64,000 bases of DNA from Sphingomonas sp. UV9 (GTDB lineage: Bacteria > Pseudomonadota > Alphaproteobacteria > Sphingomonadales > Sphingomonadaceae): NCBI RefSeq assembly GCF_004101245.1, contig NZ_SCIN01000001.1:262784-326783 (forward strand), in the 5' to 3' direction. This document shows, piece after piece, positions 26,738 through 35,164 of the stretch; within the stretch, counting starts at the first letter, position 1, and the number at the start of each line of letters is the position of its first letter. The notes under the pieces were generated by a model. The model worked only from the letters and a program-made list of their open reading frames with translations, was not told the DNA's origin and did not search any database. The position numbers and the translations under genes were made by a program.

Positions 26738-28855
26738 ATGGCCGACATCGAACGCTATCAGGACAAGGCAGGTCTTAATGTCGCCGCGTCGCTGGCCGAC
26801 TTCATCGAGACTCAGGCGCTGCCCGGCACTGGCCTCGACGCGACCTCGTTCTGGAAAGGTGTGGCTGACATCTACGCGCGGTTCGCGCCGGAGAATGCGG
26901 CTCTGCTCGCCGTGCGTGACAATCTCCAGGCGAAGATCGACGCTTGGCACGACGCTCGCGCCGGCAAGCCGATCGAACAGGCCGAGTATCAGGCGTTCCT
27001 GCGCGAGATCGGCTATCTGGTCGACGAACCCGTGCCGTTCGCCGTCGCGCCGACCAACGTCGATGCGGAGGTGGCCTCGCTGGCGGGTGCGCAGCTCGTG
27101 GTGCCGATCCTCAATGCGCGCTTCCTGCTCAACGCCGCGAATGCGCGGTGGGGGAGCTTGTACGATGCGCTCTACGGAACCGATGCGATCCCCGGCGCGG
27201 CGTCGGGCAAGGGCTACGACGCCGAACGCGGTGCGAAGGTGATTGCTTGGGCGAAGGCGTTTCTCGACGACGCCGTGCCGCTCGAGAGCGGGTCTTGGGC
27301 GGACTGGACTGGTGGCGTGCCGCCGCTCGCCGATCCGAGCCAATTGGTCGGTCATGCCGGTAATAATATCTTGTTGCTCCACAATGGCCTGCATATCGAA
27401 CTTGTCATCGACCCTGACCATCCGATCGGTCGCGACGATCCGGCCAACCTCGCCGATGTGGTGCTCGAATCCGCACTCAGTACGATCGCCGATCTCGAGG
27501 ATTCGATCGCCGCGGTCGATGCCGAGGACAAGGTCGCCGCCTATGCCAACTGGCTCGGGCTGATGAAGGGTGACCTGACCGCGAGCTTCGAGAAGGGTGG
27601 CCGCACCGTTACGCGGTCGCTCGAGCAAGACCGACATTATACTGCGCCCGACGGCAGCGCGTTTACGCTGCCGGGCCGCAGCCTTATGTTCGTCCGCAAC
27701 GTCGGCCACCTCATGACGACGCCCGCGATCCTGCTCGCCGACGGCAGCCAGGCGCCGGAGGGCATCCTCGACGGCATCGTCACGTCGCTGATCGGCTTGC
27801 ACGATCTCAAGAGCAAAGGCCCGATCCGCAACAGCCGTGCGGGCTCGATCTATATCGTCAAGCCGAAGATGCACGGCCCCGACGAAGCCGCCTTCACCAA
27901 TCGGGTGTTCGACGCGATCGAGGATCTGCTCGGCCTCGCGCGCCACACGATCAAGGTCGGCGTGATGGACGAGGAGCGGCGCACCTCCGCCAATCTCGCC
28001 GCCTGCATCGCCGCGGTGAAGGACCGCGTGGTGTTCATCAACACCGGCTTCCTCGATCGCACCGGCGACGAGATGCACACGTCGATGCGGGCCGGGCCGA
28101 TGATCCGCAAGGGCGAGATGAAGACGTCCAGCTGGATCAAGGCGTACGAGGATCGCAACGTCCAGATCGGCCTGGCCTGCGGGCTCAGCGGCAAGGCGCA
28201 GATCGGCAAGGGGATGTGGGCCGCGCCGGACCGGATGGCGGACATGCTCGAGCAGAAGATCGCGCATCCGATGACCGGCGCGAATACTGCCTGGGTGCCG
28301 TCGCCGACCGCCGCGACGCTCCACGCGACGCATTACCACCGCGTCGACGTGTTCGCGCGGCAGGCGGAGCGCAAGGCCGAACCGATCGCGTCGCTCGACG
28401 CGCTGCTGACGATCCCCGTGGCGACCGGGCATAACTGGCAGCCGGACGAAGTGCGCGAGGAACTGGAGAACAATGCGCAGGGGATCCTCGGCTATGTCGT
28501 GCGCTGGGTCGATCAGGGGGTCGGCTGTTCGAAGGTGCCCGACATTCACGATATCGGCCTGATGGAGGACCGCGCGACGCTGCGGATCAGCTCGCAGCAC
28601 ATGGCGAACTGGCTGCTCCACGGCATCGCGACGCCGGCGCAGGCGGACTCAGCGCTGCGGCGGATGGCGGCGAAGGTCGACGCGCAGAATGCGGGCGATC
28701 CACTGTACCGGCCGATGGCGGGCAACGCGGACGACAGCCTCGCATTCCAGGCCGCCCGCGCGCTCGTGTTCGATGGCCTGACGCAGCCGAGCGGCTATAC
28801 AGAACCGCTGCTCCACGCCTATCGGGAGCGCGTGAAGGAAAAGGACGCCGCCTGA
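26738..28855 (+). CDS. glcB: Malate synthase G
   Basis: A 705-aa monomeric malate synthase (glyoxylate + acetyl-CoA to malate), the usual length for the G isoform. Typical parts are [20 protein letters not shown] near residue 135, [13 protein letters not shown] near 320, [13 protein letters not shown] with Mg/glyoxylate contacts near 370, [13 protein letters not shown], and near the C-terminus [16 protein letters not shown] with its acid residue. The ATG at 26738 follows GGGAGAG; the open frame begins 9 codons earlier. The stop overlaps the start of the gamma carbonic anhydrase. Isocitrate lyase is not in the window. Confidence 0.97.
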   Translation: MADIERYQDKAGLNVAASLADFIETQALPGTGLDATSFWKGVADIYARFAPENAALLAVRDNLQAKIDAWHDARAGKPIEQAEYQAFLREIGYLVDEPVPFAVAPTNVDAEVASLAGAQLVVPILNARFLLNAANARWGSLYDALYGTDAIPGAASGKGYDAERGAKVIAWAKAFLDDAVPLESGSWADWTGGVPPLADPSQLVGHAGNNILLLHNGLHIELVIDPDHPIGRDDPANLADVVLESALSTIADLEDSIAAVDAEDKVAAYANWLGLMKGDLTASFEKGGRTVTRSLEQDRHYTAPDGSAFTLPGRSLMFVRNVGHLMTTPAILLADGSQAPEGILDGIVTSLIGLHDLKSKGPIRNSRAGSIYIVKPKMHGPDEAAFTNRVFDAIEDLLGLARHTIKVGVMDEERRTSANLAACIAAVKDRVVFINTGFLDRTGDEMHTSMRAGPMIRKGEMKTSSWIKAYEDRNVQIGLACGLSGKAQIGKGMWAAPDRMADMLEQKIAHPMTGANTAWVPSPTAATLHATHYHRVDVFARQAERKAEPIASLDALLTIPVATGHNWQPDEVREELENNAQGILGYVVRWVDQGVGCSKVPDIHDIGLMEDRATLRISSQHMANWLLHGIATPAQADSALRRMAAKVDAQNAGDPLYRPMAGNADDSLAFQAARALVFDGLTQPSGYTEPLLHAYRERVKEKDAA

Positions 28856-29394
28856 TGCCGCTCTACGCGATCGAGGGAAAACGCCCGACTTTGGCGGACG
28901 ACGTCTGGGTCGCGCCGTCCGCCGACGTGATCGGTGACGCGCATCTGGGGGAGGGGGCGAGCGTCTGGTTCGGCGCGGTGATCCGCGCGGACAACACGCC
29001 GATCCTCGTCGGCGCGCGGACCAATATCCAGGAGGGTGCGATGCTGCACTCCGATCCGGGCGCTCCGCTGACGGTGGGGGAGGGGTGCACGATCGGTCAC
29101 CACGCGATCCTCCACGGCTGCACGATCGGCAGCAACGTGCTGGTGGGAATGGGCGCGACGATCCTCAACCACGCGGTGATCGGCGATAATTGCCTGATCG
29201 GCGCGAACGCGCTCGTGACGGAGGGGAAGGTGTTTCCGGCAGGGAGCCTGATCGTCGGGTCGCCGGCCAAAGCGGTGCGCGAGCTGTCGCCCGAGGCGAT
29301 TGCCGGGCTGACGATGTCGGCGGCGGCCTATGCGGCCAAGCAGCGTGTCTATGCCGAAGGGCTGACGCTGGTCGACGAGCAATCGGGGCCCTGA
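28855..29394 (+). CDS. Gamma-carbonic anhydrase family protein
   Basis: A 179-aa left-handed beta-helix protein built of hexapeptide repeats (for example IGDAHLGEGASVWFGAVIR). The three zinc histidines are in place: His65 in MLHSDPG, then His82 and His87 in GHHAILHGC. It lacks the extra loop with the proton-shuttle Glu of archaeal Cam, so it is the shorter CamH/YrdA type, whose activity is often weak or unproven. The start overlaps the glcB stop (TGATG), a tight link with malate synthase. Confidence 0.92.
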   Translation: MPLYAIEGKRPTLADDVWVAPSADVIGDAHLGEGASVWFGAVIRADNTPILVGARTNIQEGAMLHSDPGAPLTVGEGCTIGHHAILHGCTIGSNVLVGMGATILNHAVIGDNCLIGANALVTEGKVFPAGSLIVGSPAKAVRELSPEAIAGLTMSAAAYAAKQRVYAEGLTLVDEQSGP

Positions 29395-29397
29395 AAA

Positions 29398-29433
29398 CAG
29401 CACCCACCCCGGCCGAAACCGGGGTGGGTGCTG
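29398..29433. terminator. Long stem-loop terminator between convergent operons
   Basis: A perfect 15-bp stem (arm CAGCACCCACCCCGG) with loop CCGAAA lies four bases after the carbonic anhydrase stop and ahead of the convergent fadL stop. It has no long T tract, but it is strong and well placed to stop both transcripts. Confidence 0.8.
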
Positions 29434-29457
29434 GCTAACATCAAGACCCGTGCGCGC

Positions 29458-30789
29458 TTAGAAGGTCAGGCGACCACCGAGCGATACTTCGATCGCATGC
29501 GCGTTTTGGAGCAACCCTTGGGTCCGGATCGGCGTCACCACGGCGGTGCCGGCATAGGCAGCGGTGGCGCGATCGATCGTGGTGTCGCTGAAGTCGATAT
29601 AGTTCGCGCCAAGATCGAACGCCATGCGCGGGGTCAGCTGGTAGCTGCCGCCGGCCGCATAGGTCCAGCGATTGGCATCGGGCACGCGCGCGTCGCGCAG
29701 GCCGTCCTGGGTCGGCGTCTTGGCGCGCTGGATACCGGCACGCAACGTCGCCTTAGGTGTGACGTCATAGTCGAACCCGCCCGCCAGGCTCCAGCTGTCG
29801 CGATAATTCTCGGGGATCGCGGTGTTCAGCGGTGCGCCGAGATCGATCGTGTCGAACTTGCTCCAGTTATAGGCGACGACCTGTGCGTTGAGCGTCAGCT
29901 TGTCGGTGCCGCGGAAGCGGCCGGCGACGATCACCTGGCCGGGCGTGTTGAAGCTTGCCGTGGCGCCGTCGATCGAGGCGTTCGAACTGGCCAACGGACC
30001 GACCAGCCCGGAGATGTCCAGGCTGCCCTTCAGCTTGTGGCGGATGCTCGACTTGTAGCTGACGCCGACGGTCGCGAAATCATTGTGCAACTGGACGCCT
30101 GCGGTCCAGCCGAGATCCCAGCCATCGCCCTTCAGCTCCTGAAAGCCGTCCGGCTGCGCGGCCGACAGGTTGGGCAGCGCGTTGTTGAGGATCGCATCGG
30201 TGTATTCGATGTTGAGCGCGCCGCCGACCCGCAGCCAGTCGGTGACCGCGATGCCGATCGAAGGCTGGATGTCGATCGTGCGCAGGCGCGTCTTGTCCGC
30301 AGTGTAGCGCGCCCAGCTATTGGCTTCGTAGTTGGTGGTGAAGCTGAACGGCGACGTCACCGCGACGCCGATCGCGATGCGGTCGGTCAGCGGATAGGCG
30401 ATGGCACCCGAGGGGACGACGCCGTTGTTGATCGGATCGCTCGAAACGCCGTTGCCGCCGACCGGGGTGAAGTTGGTGCCGTTCCGCACGCCCGTGGCCG
30501 AGAAGGTCGGGCGGCCGATGACGGTGCCGTTGTCGACCACGTCGCCCTTCGGCCGGATCACGGTCGCTGCGATCGCAGCGCTGCCGTCGCGGATGCCGGC
30601 GATCGCGGCCGGGTTCCACCACAGCGATGCGGCGCCGGTGTCGGCAGCCTCACCCGAAAACGCACGGCCGGTGCCGCGCGCGGACTGCGACTGCAGGTAG
30701 AAGGCGTTGGCGGAGGCGGCGCTCTCGAAGCCGAAAGCGGAGACGAGCGCGGTCACGGCCAGCAACGGGGCCTTGGTACGAAACGACAT
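29458..30789 (-). CDS. fadL: FadL/OmpP1-type outer-membrane fatty acid transporter
   Basis: A 443-aa protein with a signal peptide (about 1-28, cleavage near ASA-NAF). The mature N-terminus NAFYLQSQSARGTGRAFSGEAA is the hatch motif of FadL proteins, and a beta-barrel ends in a C-terminal Phe. FadL carries long-chain fatty acids and other hydrophobic compounds through the outer membrane. It starts 50 bp downstream of the DUF2147 gene and may be read with it. The beta-oxidation genes next door make fatty acids the likely substrate. Confidence 0.94.
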   Translation of the reverse strand: MSFRTKAPLLAVTALVSAFGFESAASANAFYLQSQSARGTGRAFSGEAADTGAASLWWNPAAIAGIRDGSAAIAATVIRPKGDVVDNGTVIGRPTFSATGVRNGTNFTPVGGNGVSSDPINNGVVPSGAIAYPLTDRIAIGVAVTSPFSFTTNYEANSWARYTADKTRLRTIDIQPSIGIAVTDWLRVGGALNIEYTDAILNNALPNLSAAQPDGFQELKGDGWDLGWTAGVQLHNDFATVGVSYKSSIRHKLKGSLDISGLVGPLASSNASIDGATASFNTPGQVIVAGRFRGTDKLTLNAQVVAYNWSKFDTIDLGAPLNTAIPENYRDSWSLAGGFDYDVTPKATLRAGIQRAKTPTQDGLRDARVPDANRWTYAAGGSYQLTPRMAFDLGANYIDFSDTTIDRATAAYAGTAVVTPIRTQGLLQNAHAIEVSLGGRLTF

Positions 30790-30839
30790 GGGAAAGTCCT
30801 AAGCTAAGATACTGATTTTATTGGTAGAGGCGCAGCGCC

Positions 30840-31250
30840 TCAGCGCACGCGCGTCCAGGTCTGGGTCTTGCAGAGCGGGAAGAAGACGCAGCCGCGCAGC
30901 TTGAGCTGGTTCGCGCCGACGGGCGTGATCTTGCCGCTATAGGTCTTGCCGTCCTCGGCATTGTAGACCTGACCGCTGCTCCACACGCCGTCCTTGTCGG
31001 GCTTGAAGCCGCTGAGCATCTGCATGCCCTGGACCGGACGGTTGCGCAGCGCGGTGTTGGAATTGTTGGCGTCCTTCATCGAAGGATTGGCGCGCAACGC
31101 ATCGGAGGTGACGATCTTGCCGCAGATCGACGGGCCGCAACGCGCGATCTCGACGATGGCGTTGTGCGTCTCGGTCTTCCAGCGACCGATTACGGTGTCT
31201 GCGGTGGCGGGGGCGCCGGCGAGCATCGCGGCGATAAGCATCAGGGACAT
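30840..31250 (-). CDS. DUF2147-family exported protein
   Basis: A 136-aa secreted protein with a Sec signal peptide (about 1-17, MSLMLIAAMLAGAPATA). It matches the DUF2147 family (small lipocalin-like beta-barrels) by IGRWKTE, CGPSICGKIV and GKITPVGANQLKLRGCVFFPLC. Four cysteines in two pairs (CGPSIC and CVFFPLC) suggest periplasmic disulfides. The role of this family is unknown. It lies 50 bp upstream of fadL on the same strand. Confidence 0.87.
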   Translation of the reverse strand: MSLMLIAAMLAGAPATADTVIGRWKTETHNAIVEIARCGPSICGKIVTSDALRANPSMKDANNSNTALRNRPVQGMQMLSGFKPDKDGVWSSGQVYNAEDGKTYSGKITPVGANQLKLRGCVFFPLCKTQTWTRVR

Positions 31251-31452
31251 CGTCTATCCTCTCCTAGGTTCGTGGGGGCGCCATATGCGTATGGTTACCG
31301 AATGTCTCGTCAAGAGCGCGACGTTATCGCGACCTTGTTGCCGTATACGGCAGTTACCGGTCCGCCCTAGTTTTGTACGAAGACAAGTCAAGTCTTCTTA
31401 CTGAATCCGGTCGGTGAAAAAGTGTTCATCCACCCACTCCGTAACGACAACC

Positions 31453-31549
31453 CCGTCATGCCGGGCTCGTTCCGGCATCCACCGTTCCGCACACCCGATG
31501 GCATCGCGTTGGCGGAACGGTGGACCCCGGAACCAGTCCGGGATGACGG
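31453..31549. repeat. Family B palindrome (about 97 bp) after the fad operon
   Basis: It opens CCGTCATGCCGGGCTCG and closes CAGTCCGGGATGACGG, with inner arms ACCGTTCCGC and GCGGAACGGT that pair perfectly. Copies with the same plan are at 24032 and 53684. It occupies most of the 323-bp gap 31251-31573, in which I see no gene; the rest of the gap is somewhat A+T-richer. It is 24 bp beyond the stop of the fused beta-oxidation gene and could end that transcript. Confidence 0.8.
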
Positions 31550-31573
31550 AGTCGATGGAGCGAGTACTGTGCT

Positions 31574-33895
31574 TCAGTTCCGCAGCGGCTTGCCCGTCTG
31601 CAGCATGTGGACGACGCGCGCCTGTGTCCGCGGGTCCTTGACGCTCGCCATGAACGCCGCGCGCTCGAGGTCGAGCAGCTGGTCCTCGGTCACGGTGTCG
31701 ACCAGGTCGGCGTCGCCGCCGGTCAGCACCTCGGCGAGACGATCCGCGACGACGAGGTCGTACTCGGTCGCCATGCCCTTCTTGTGGAAGTCCGCGACTG
31801 CCATGCTGAGCCCCGTGCGGCCGCTTTCGCCCGCGAGGCGGAAGGTCGGCTTCTCCGGTGCGACATAGCCGTCGACCAGCGACAGCGCCTTGGCCTTGGC
31901 GTCCGCCAGCAACCGGTCGCGGTTCATCGTGATGCCGTCGTCCTTGCGCAGGATCATCATCTCCTTGGCCTCCGCCGCCGACTTGGCGACGACCGCGGTC
32001 GAGATGCTGGTGAACACCGTGGTCAGCACCGGCATCGGGCCCTTGGGCAGCATGCCCGACCTGGTCCAGCGATCGAGCATCTCGCCATTGCCGCCCCAAC
32101 CGGGGACGAGGCCGACGCCGCATTCGACGAGGCCCGCATAGGTCTCGGCATGCGCCTGCACCGCATCCGAATGGAGCAGCATCTCGCACCCGCCACCGAG
32201 CGCGAGGCCCGCCGGCGCGCTGACGACAGGGAAGGGGGCGTATTTCAGCGCCTTGTACGCCTGCTGACCCTTTGCGACGCTGCCCTCGACCATGTCCCAA
32301 AGGCCCGCACCGACTGCGAACATCGCCGCACCGAGGTTCGCACCCGCCGAGAAGTTCGCAGCTTCGTTATAGACCACGAGCGCCTTGAACCGCTCACGGA
32401 CGACGGGAATAGCCTCCTCGATCAACGCCACGACCTGATCGTCGAGCGCGTTCATCTTGGTGTGGAATTCGAGCGCGGCGACACCGTCGCCGACGTCCCA
32501 GAGCGATGCCGACAGGTTCGTCAGGATCGGCTGCGAGCGGAGCTTGATATCCTCGAGCAGTTCGACGCCTTCACCACGCGGGACATCCGCATACTCGCCG
32601 GCGGTGGTCAGATACTGACGCTTGCCGCCCTCGACGCGGTAGAACGGACGATCGCCCGCGGTCGTCAGGATCGCAGGCACGTCGCGGCCTTCGGCAGCCA
32701 GACGCTGGGCGAGCAGGCCCGGCCCCATGCGGTCGATCAGCTCGAACGGCCCGTATTTCCAGTTATAGCCGAGCTTCATCGCGTCATCGATGCCGATGAT
32801 ATCGTCGGTCGCTTCGCCGACGAGCATCGCGGCGTAGGACAGCACGCTGCCGAGGATCGTCCACGCATAGGTGCCGATCTTGCCGGGTTCGGCGATCAGC
32901 GCGGCAAGATCCTTGCCGGTCTTGCCGGGCAGGTCGGCGGGCTTCGCCTCGGGCCGGTATTCGCCGGTCGCGAGATCGAGCGACAGCTTGGTCCGCGTCG
33001 CCTTGTCAAAGCGGTAGAAGCCGCCCTTGCCCTTGCGGCCGGTGAAGCCGTCGGCGATCATCTTGTCGACGAGCGCCATGTCGCGCACCGTGTCGAAATA
33101 GGGATCGCCCGCGGGCAGCGTCGACGACAGGCTCTTGGTCAGCAGCGGCATCAGGTCGACGCCGACGAGATCGACGAGCCCGAAGATCCCGGTCTTGGGC
33201 ACGCCCATCGGCCGGCCGCCAATCTGGTCGGCCTCCTCGACGGTCAGCCCCTGGTCCATCGCCGCGTTGATCGCGACCGCGAGCCAATAGGTGCCGATGC
33301 GGTTGGCGATGAATCCCGGCGTGTCCTTTGCGCGGACGATCCGCTTGCCCATGAAGCGATCGACGAAATCCTCGACCTTTTCGGCGACCGCGACATCGGT
33401 GTGCGCACCGCGGACGATCTCGACCAGCCGCATGTAGCGCGGCGGGTTGAAGAAGTGGGTGATCAGGAAGTCGGCCTTGAACTGGTCCGAACGGCCCTCG
33501 ACCAGATGGCCGAGCGGGATCGTCGATGTATTCGACGAAACCGCGGTACCCGGACGCTTCAACGTCTCGAGCTTGGCGTAGAGCGACTGCTTGATGTCGA
33601 GCCGCTCGACGATCGCCTCGACGATCCAGTCGCACTCGCTGACCCGGCCGAGATGGTCGTCGATGTTGCCCGTCTCGACCAGCTTGGCCGCGCGCTTCGA
33701 CATGAAGGGCGCGGGGTCGGTCTTGAGCATTTTCGCGACCGCGCCCTTGGCCACCGCATCGCGGTCATCACCCTCGCGGGGAACGATGTCGAGCAGCAGC
33801 ACCGGGATGCCGGCATTGGCGATTTGCGCGGCGATGCCCGCGCCCATCACGCCTGCGCCGATGACGCAGACCTTCTTTACAGCATCGACCATCAT
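31574..33895 (-). CDS. Fused 3-hydroxyacyl-CoA dehydrogenase/enoyl-CoA hydratase (FadN-type order)
   Basis: A 773-aa beta-oxidation protein. The dehydrogenase comes first (NAD-binding VIGAGVMGAGIAAQIANAG near residue 10, NTSTIPL near 120, THFFNPPRYM near 142), then its C-terminal helical domain. The hydratase fold is at the C-terminus (about 490-700, oxyanion motifs NFSAGANLGAAM and LALGGGCEMLL). E. coli FadB has the opposite order; B. subtilis FadN has this one. The start overlaps the thiolase stop as ATGA (33892-33895). A second Met directly follows the first. Confidence 0.95.
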   Translation of the reverse strand: MMVDAVKKVCVIGAGVMGAGIAAQIANAGIPVLLLDIVPREGDDRDAVAKGAVAKMLKTDPAPFMSKRAAKLVETGNIDDHLGRVSECDWIVEAIVERLDIKQSLYAKLETLKRPGTAVSSNTSTIPLGHLVEGRSDQFKADFLITHFFNPPRYMRLVEIVRGAHTDVAVAEKVEDFVDRFMGKRIVRAKDTPGFIANRIGTYWLAVAINAAMDQGLTVEEADQIGGRPMGVPKTGIFGLVDLVGVDLMPLLTKSLSSTLPAGDPYFDTVRDMALVDKMIADGFTGRKGKGGFYRFDKATRTKLSLDLATGEYRPEAKPADLPGKTGKDLAALIAEPGKIGTYAWTILGSVLSYAAMLVGEATDDIIGIDDAMKLGYNWKYGPFELIDRMGPGLLAQRLAAEGRDVPAILTTAGDRPFYRVEGGKRQYLTTAGEYADVPRGEGVELLEDIKLRSQPILTNLSASLWDVGDGVAALEFHTKMNALDDQVVALIEEAIPVVRERFKALVVYNEAANFSAGANLGAAMFAVGAGLWDMVEGSVAKGQQAYKALKYAPFPVVSAPAGLALGGGCEMLLHSDAVQAHAETYAGLVECGVGLVPGWGGNGEMLDRWTRSGMLPKGPMPVLTTVFTSISTAVVAKSAAEAKEMMILRKDDGITMNRDRLLADAKAKALSLVDGYVAPEKPTFRLAGESGRTGLSMAVADFHKKGMATEYDLVVADRLAEVLTGGDADLVDTVTEDQLLDLERAAFMASVKDPRTQARVVHMLQTGKPLRN

Positions 33896-35028
33896 GCGCG
33901 CTCCAGCACCGTAGCGATGCCCTGACCGCCGCCGATGCACTGGGTGGCAAGCGCGTAGCGGCCCCCCTCGCGTGACAGCAGCGAAGCAGCCTTGCCGACG
34001 ATCCGCGCGCCGGTCGCGCCGAGCGGGTGGCCGATCGCGATCGCGCCGCCATCGAGGTTGATGGTCTCGTCCTTCAGCCCGAGATCGCGGATGCAGGCGA
34101 TCGCCTGGCTGGCGAACGCCTCGTTGATCTCGACCACGTCGAGGTCGGCGACCGTTATGCCGGCGCGCTCCAACGCCTTCTTCGACGCGCCGATCGGGCC
34201 GAGGCCCATCGTCTCGGGTGCACATCCCGACACGCCGATCGACTTGATCCGCGCGAGGATCGTGAGGCCATGCTTCTTGGCGAACTCTTCCGAGGTGACG
34301 AGCACGGCGGAGGCGCCATCGGTCAGCGGCGACGACGTGCCCGCGGTCACCGAACCGTCGCTGCTGAACGCGGGCTTCAGGCCGGCGAGCGCTTCGGTCG
34401 TGGTGCCGGCGCGGATCGTGCCGTCCTGGCTGACGGGGCCTGCCTTGGTCTGGATCGTCACGATCTCGTCGGACAGCCGGCCATCGGCGCGCGCGGCGGC
34501 GGCCTTGTCCTGGCTCTTCACCGCGAACGCGTCCTGCTCGGCCCGCGTGATCTGGTACTGGCGTGCGACGTTTTCCGCTGTCTCGCCCATGCCCATGTAC
34601 GCGCCAGGGCTCTTCTTCGCGAGCGCGGGGTTGGGGAGGGGGTTGTAGCCGCCCATCGGCACGCGGCTCATCGACTCAAGCCCGGCGCAGATGAACGCCT
34701 CGCCAGCGCCCACCGCGATCTGTCCGAACGCGATGTGGATCGCGCTCATCGACGACCCGCAGAAGCGGTTGACCGTCATGCCACCGACCGAGATCGGCAG
34801 GTCGGCGATCTGCGCGATCAGCTTGGCGACGTTCAGGCCCTGCTCGCCTTCGGGGAAGGCGCAGCCGAGGATGATGTCCTCGATCTCGGCGGGATCGACG
34901 CCCGTCTTGTCGAGCAGCCCGCGAATCGTTTGCGCGGCAAGATCGTCCGGACGGACGCGGGCGAGCTCGCCTTTGCCGGCGAGGTGGAACGGCGAACGGG
35001 CGTACCCGGCGATGACGACGTTGGTCAC
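33892..35028 (-). CDS. fadA: Acetyl-CoA C-acyltransferase (beta-oxidation thiolase)
   Basis: A 378-aa thiolase that cleaves 3-ketoacyl-CoA with CoA. The nucleophile is Cys90 in NRFCGSSMSAIH; the other active-site motifs are EINEAFASQ, IAIGHPLGATG and the C-terminal ATQCIGGGQG. The start codon is GTG (35028) with GAGAGG upstream. It is first in the thiolase-fused dehydrogenase operon, translationally coupled to the next gene, and divergent from fadD. The shared promoter region contains a MerR-type dyad. Confidence 0.95.
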   Translation of the reverse strand: MTNVVIAGYARSPFHLAGKGELARVRPDDLAAQTIRGLLDKTGVDPAEIEDIILGCAFPEGEQGLNVAKLIAQIADLPISVGGMTVNRFCGSSMSAIHIAFGQIAVGAGEAFICAGLESMSRVPMGGYNPLPNPALAKKSPGAYMGMGETAENVARQYQITRAEQDAFAVKSQDKAAAARADGRLSDEIVTIQTKAGPVSQDGTIRAGTTTEALAGLKPAFSSDGSVTAGTSSPLTDGASAVLVTSEEFAKKHGLTILARIKSIGVSGCAPETMGLGPIGASKKALERAGITVADLDVVEINEAFASQAIACIRDLGLKDETINLDGGAIAIGHPLGATGARIVGKAASLLSREGGRYALATQCIGGGQGIATVLERA

Positions 35029-35096
35029 GTGGATCCTCTCTCTAAATGCGATCGACCCGCTTAACGCTTGCGGGTTACCCTTAAGGTGCGATACCT

Positions 35097-35114
35097 CACC
35101 TTTACGTCAAGGTG
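35097..35114. promoter_or_regulatory. MerR-type dyad in the fadA/fadD divergent promoter
   Basis: CACCTTTACGTCAAGGTG has perfect 6-bp arms around 6 bases. A second symmetric word, CCTTAAGG, lies at 35079-35086. Read towards fadA, the dyad overlaps TTGACG, a good -35 element. MerR regulators of acyl-CoA catabolism bind similar TTTACGT-containing sites, and a MerR gene lies at the end of the fadD operon. Binding is inferred. Confidence 0.55.
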
Positions 35115-35164
35115 AAGCGCCCGACAATATGGGTTTAGATGCGCACCGGATTTTGGAGAGCGAG

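Noticed and set aside
25733..28621. A 962-codon open antisense frame across glcB and the LysR gene
   Set aside because: It is the mirror of glcB and the LysR gene, both of which are certain by motif. Composition is typical of a shadow frame.
31607..33925. A 772-codon open frame opposite the fused beta-oxidation gene
   Set aside because: The protein is Arg/Asp/His-rich without motifs, and the opposite strand encodes a complete, well-known enzyme.
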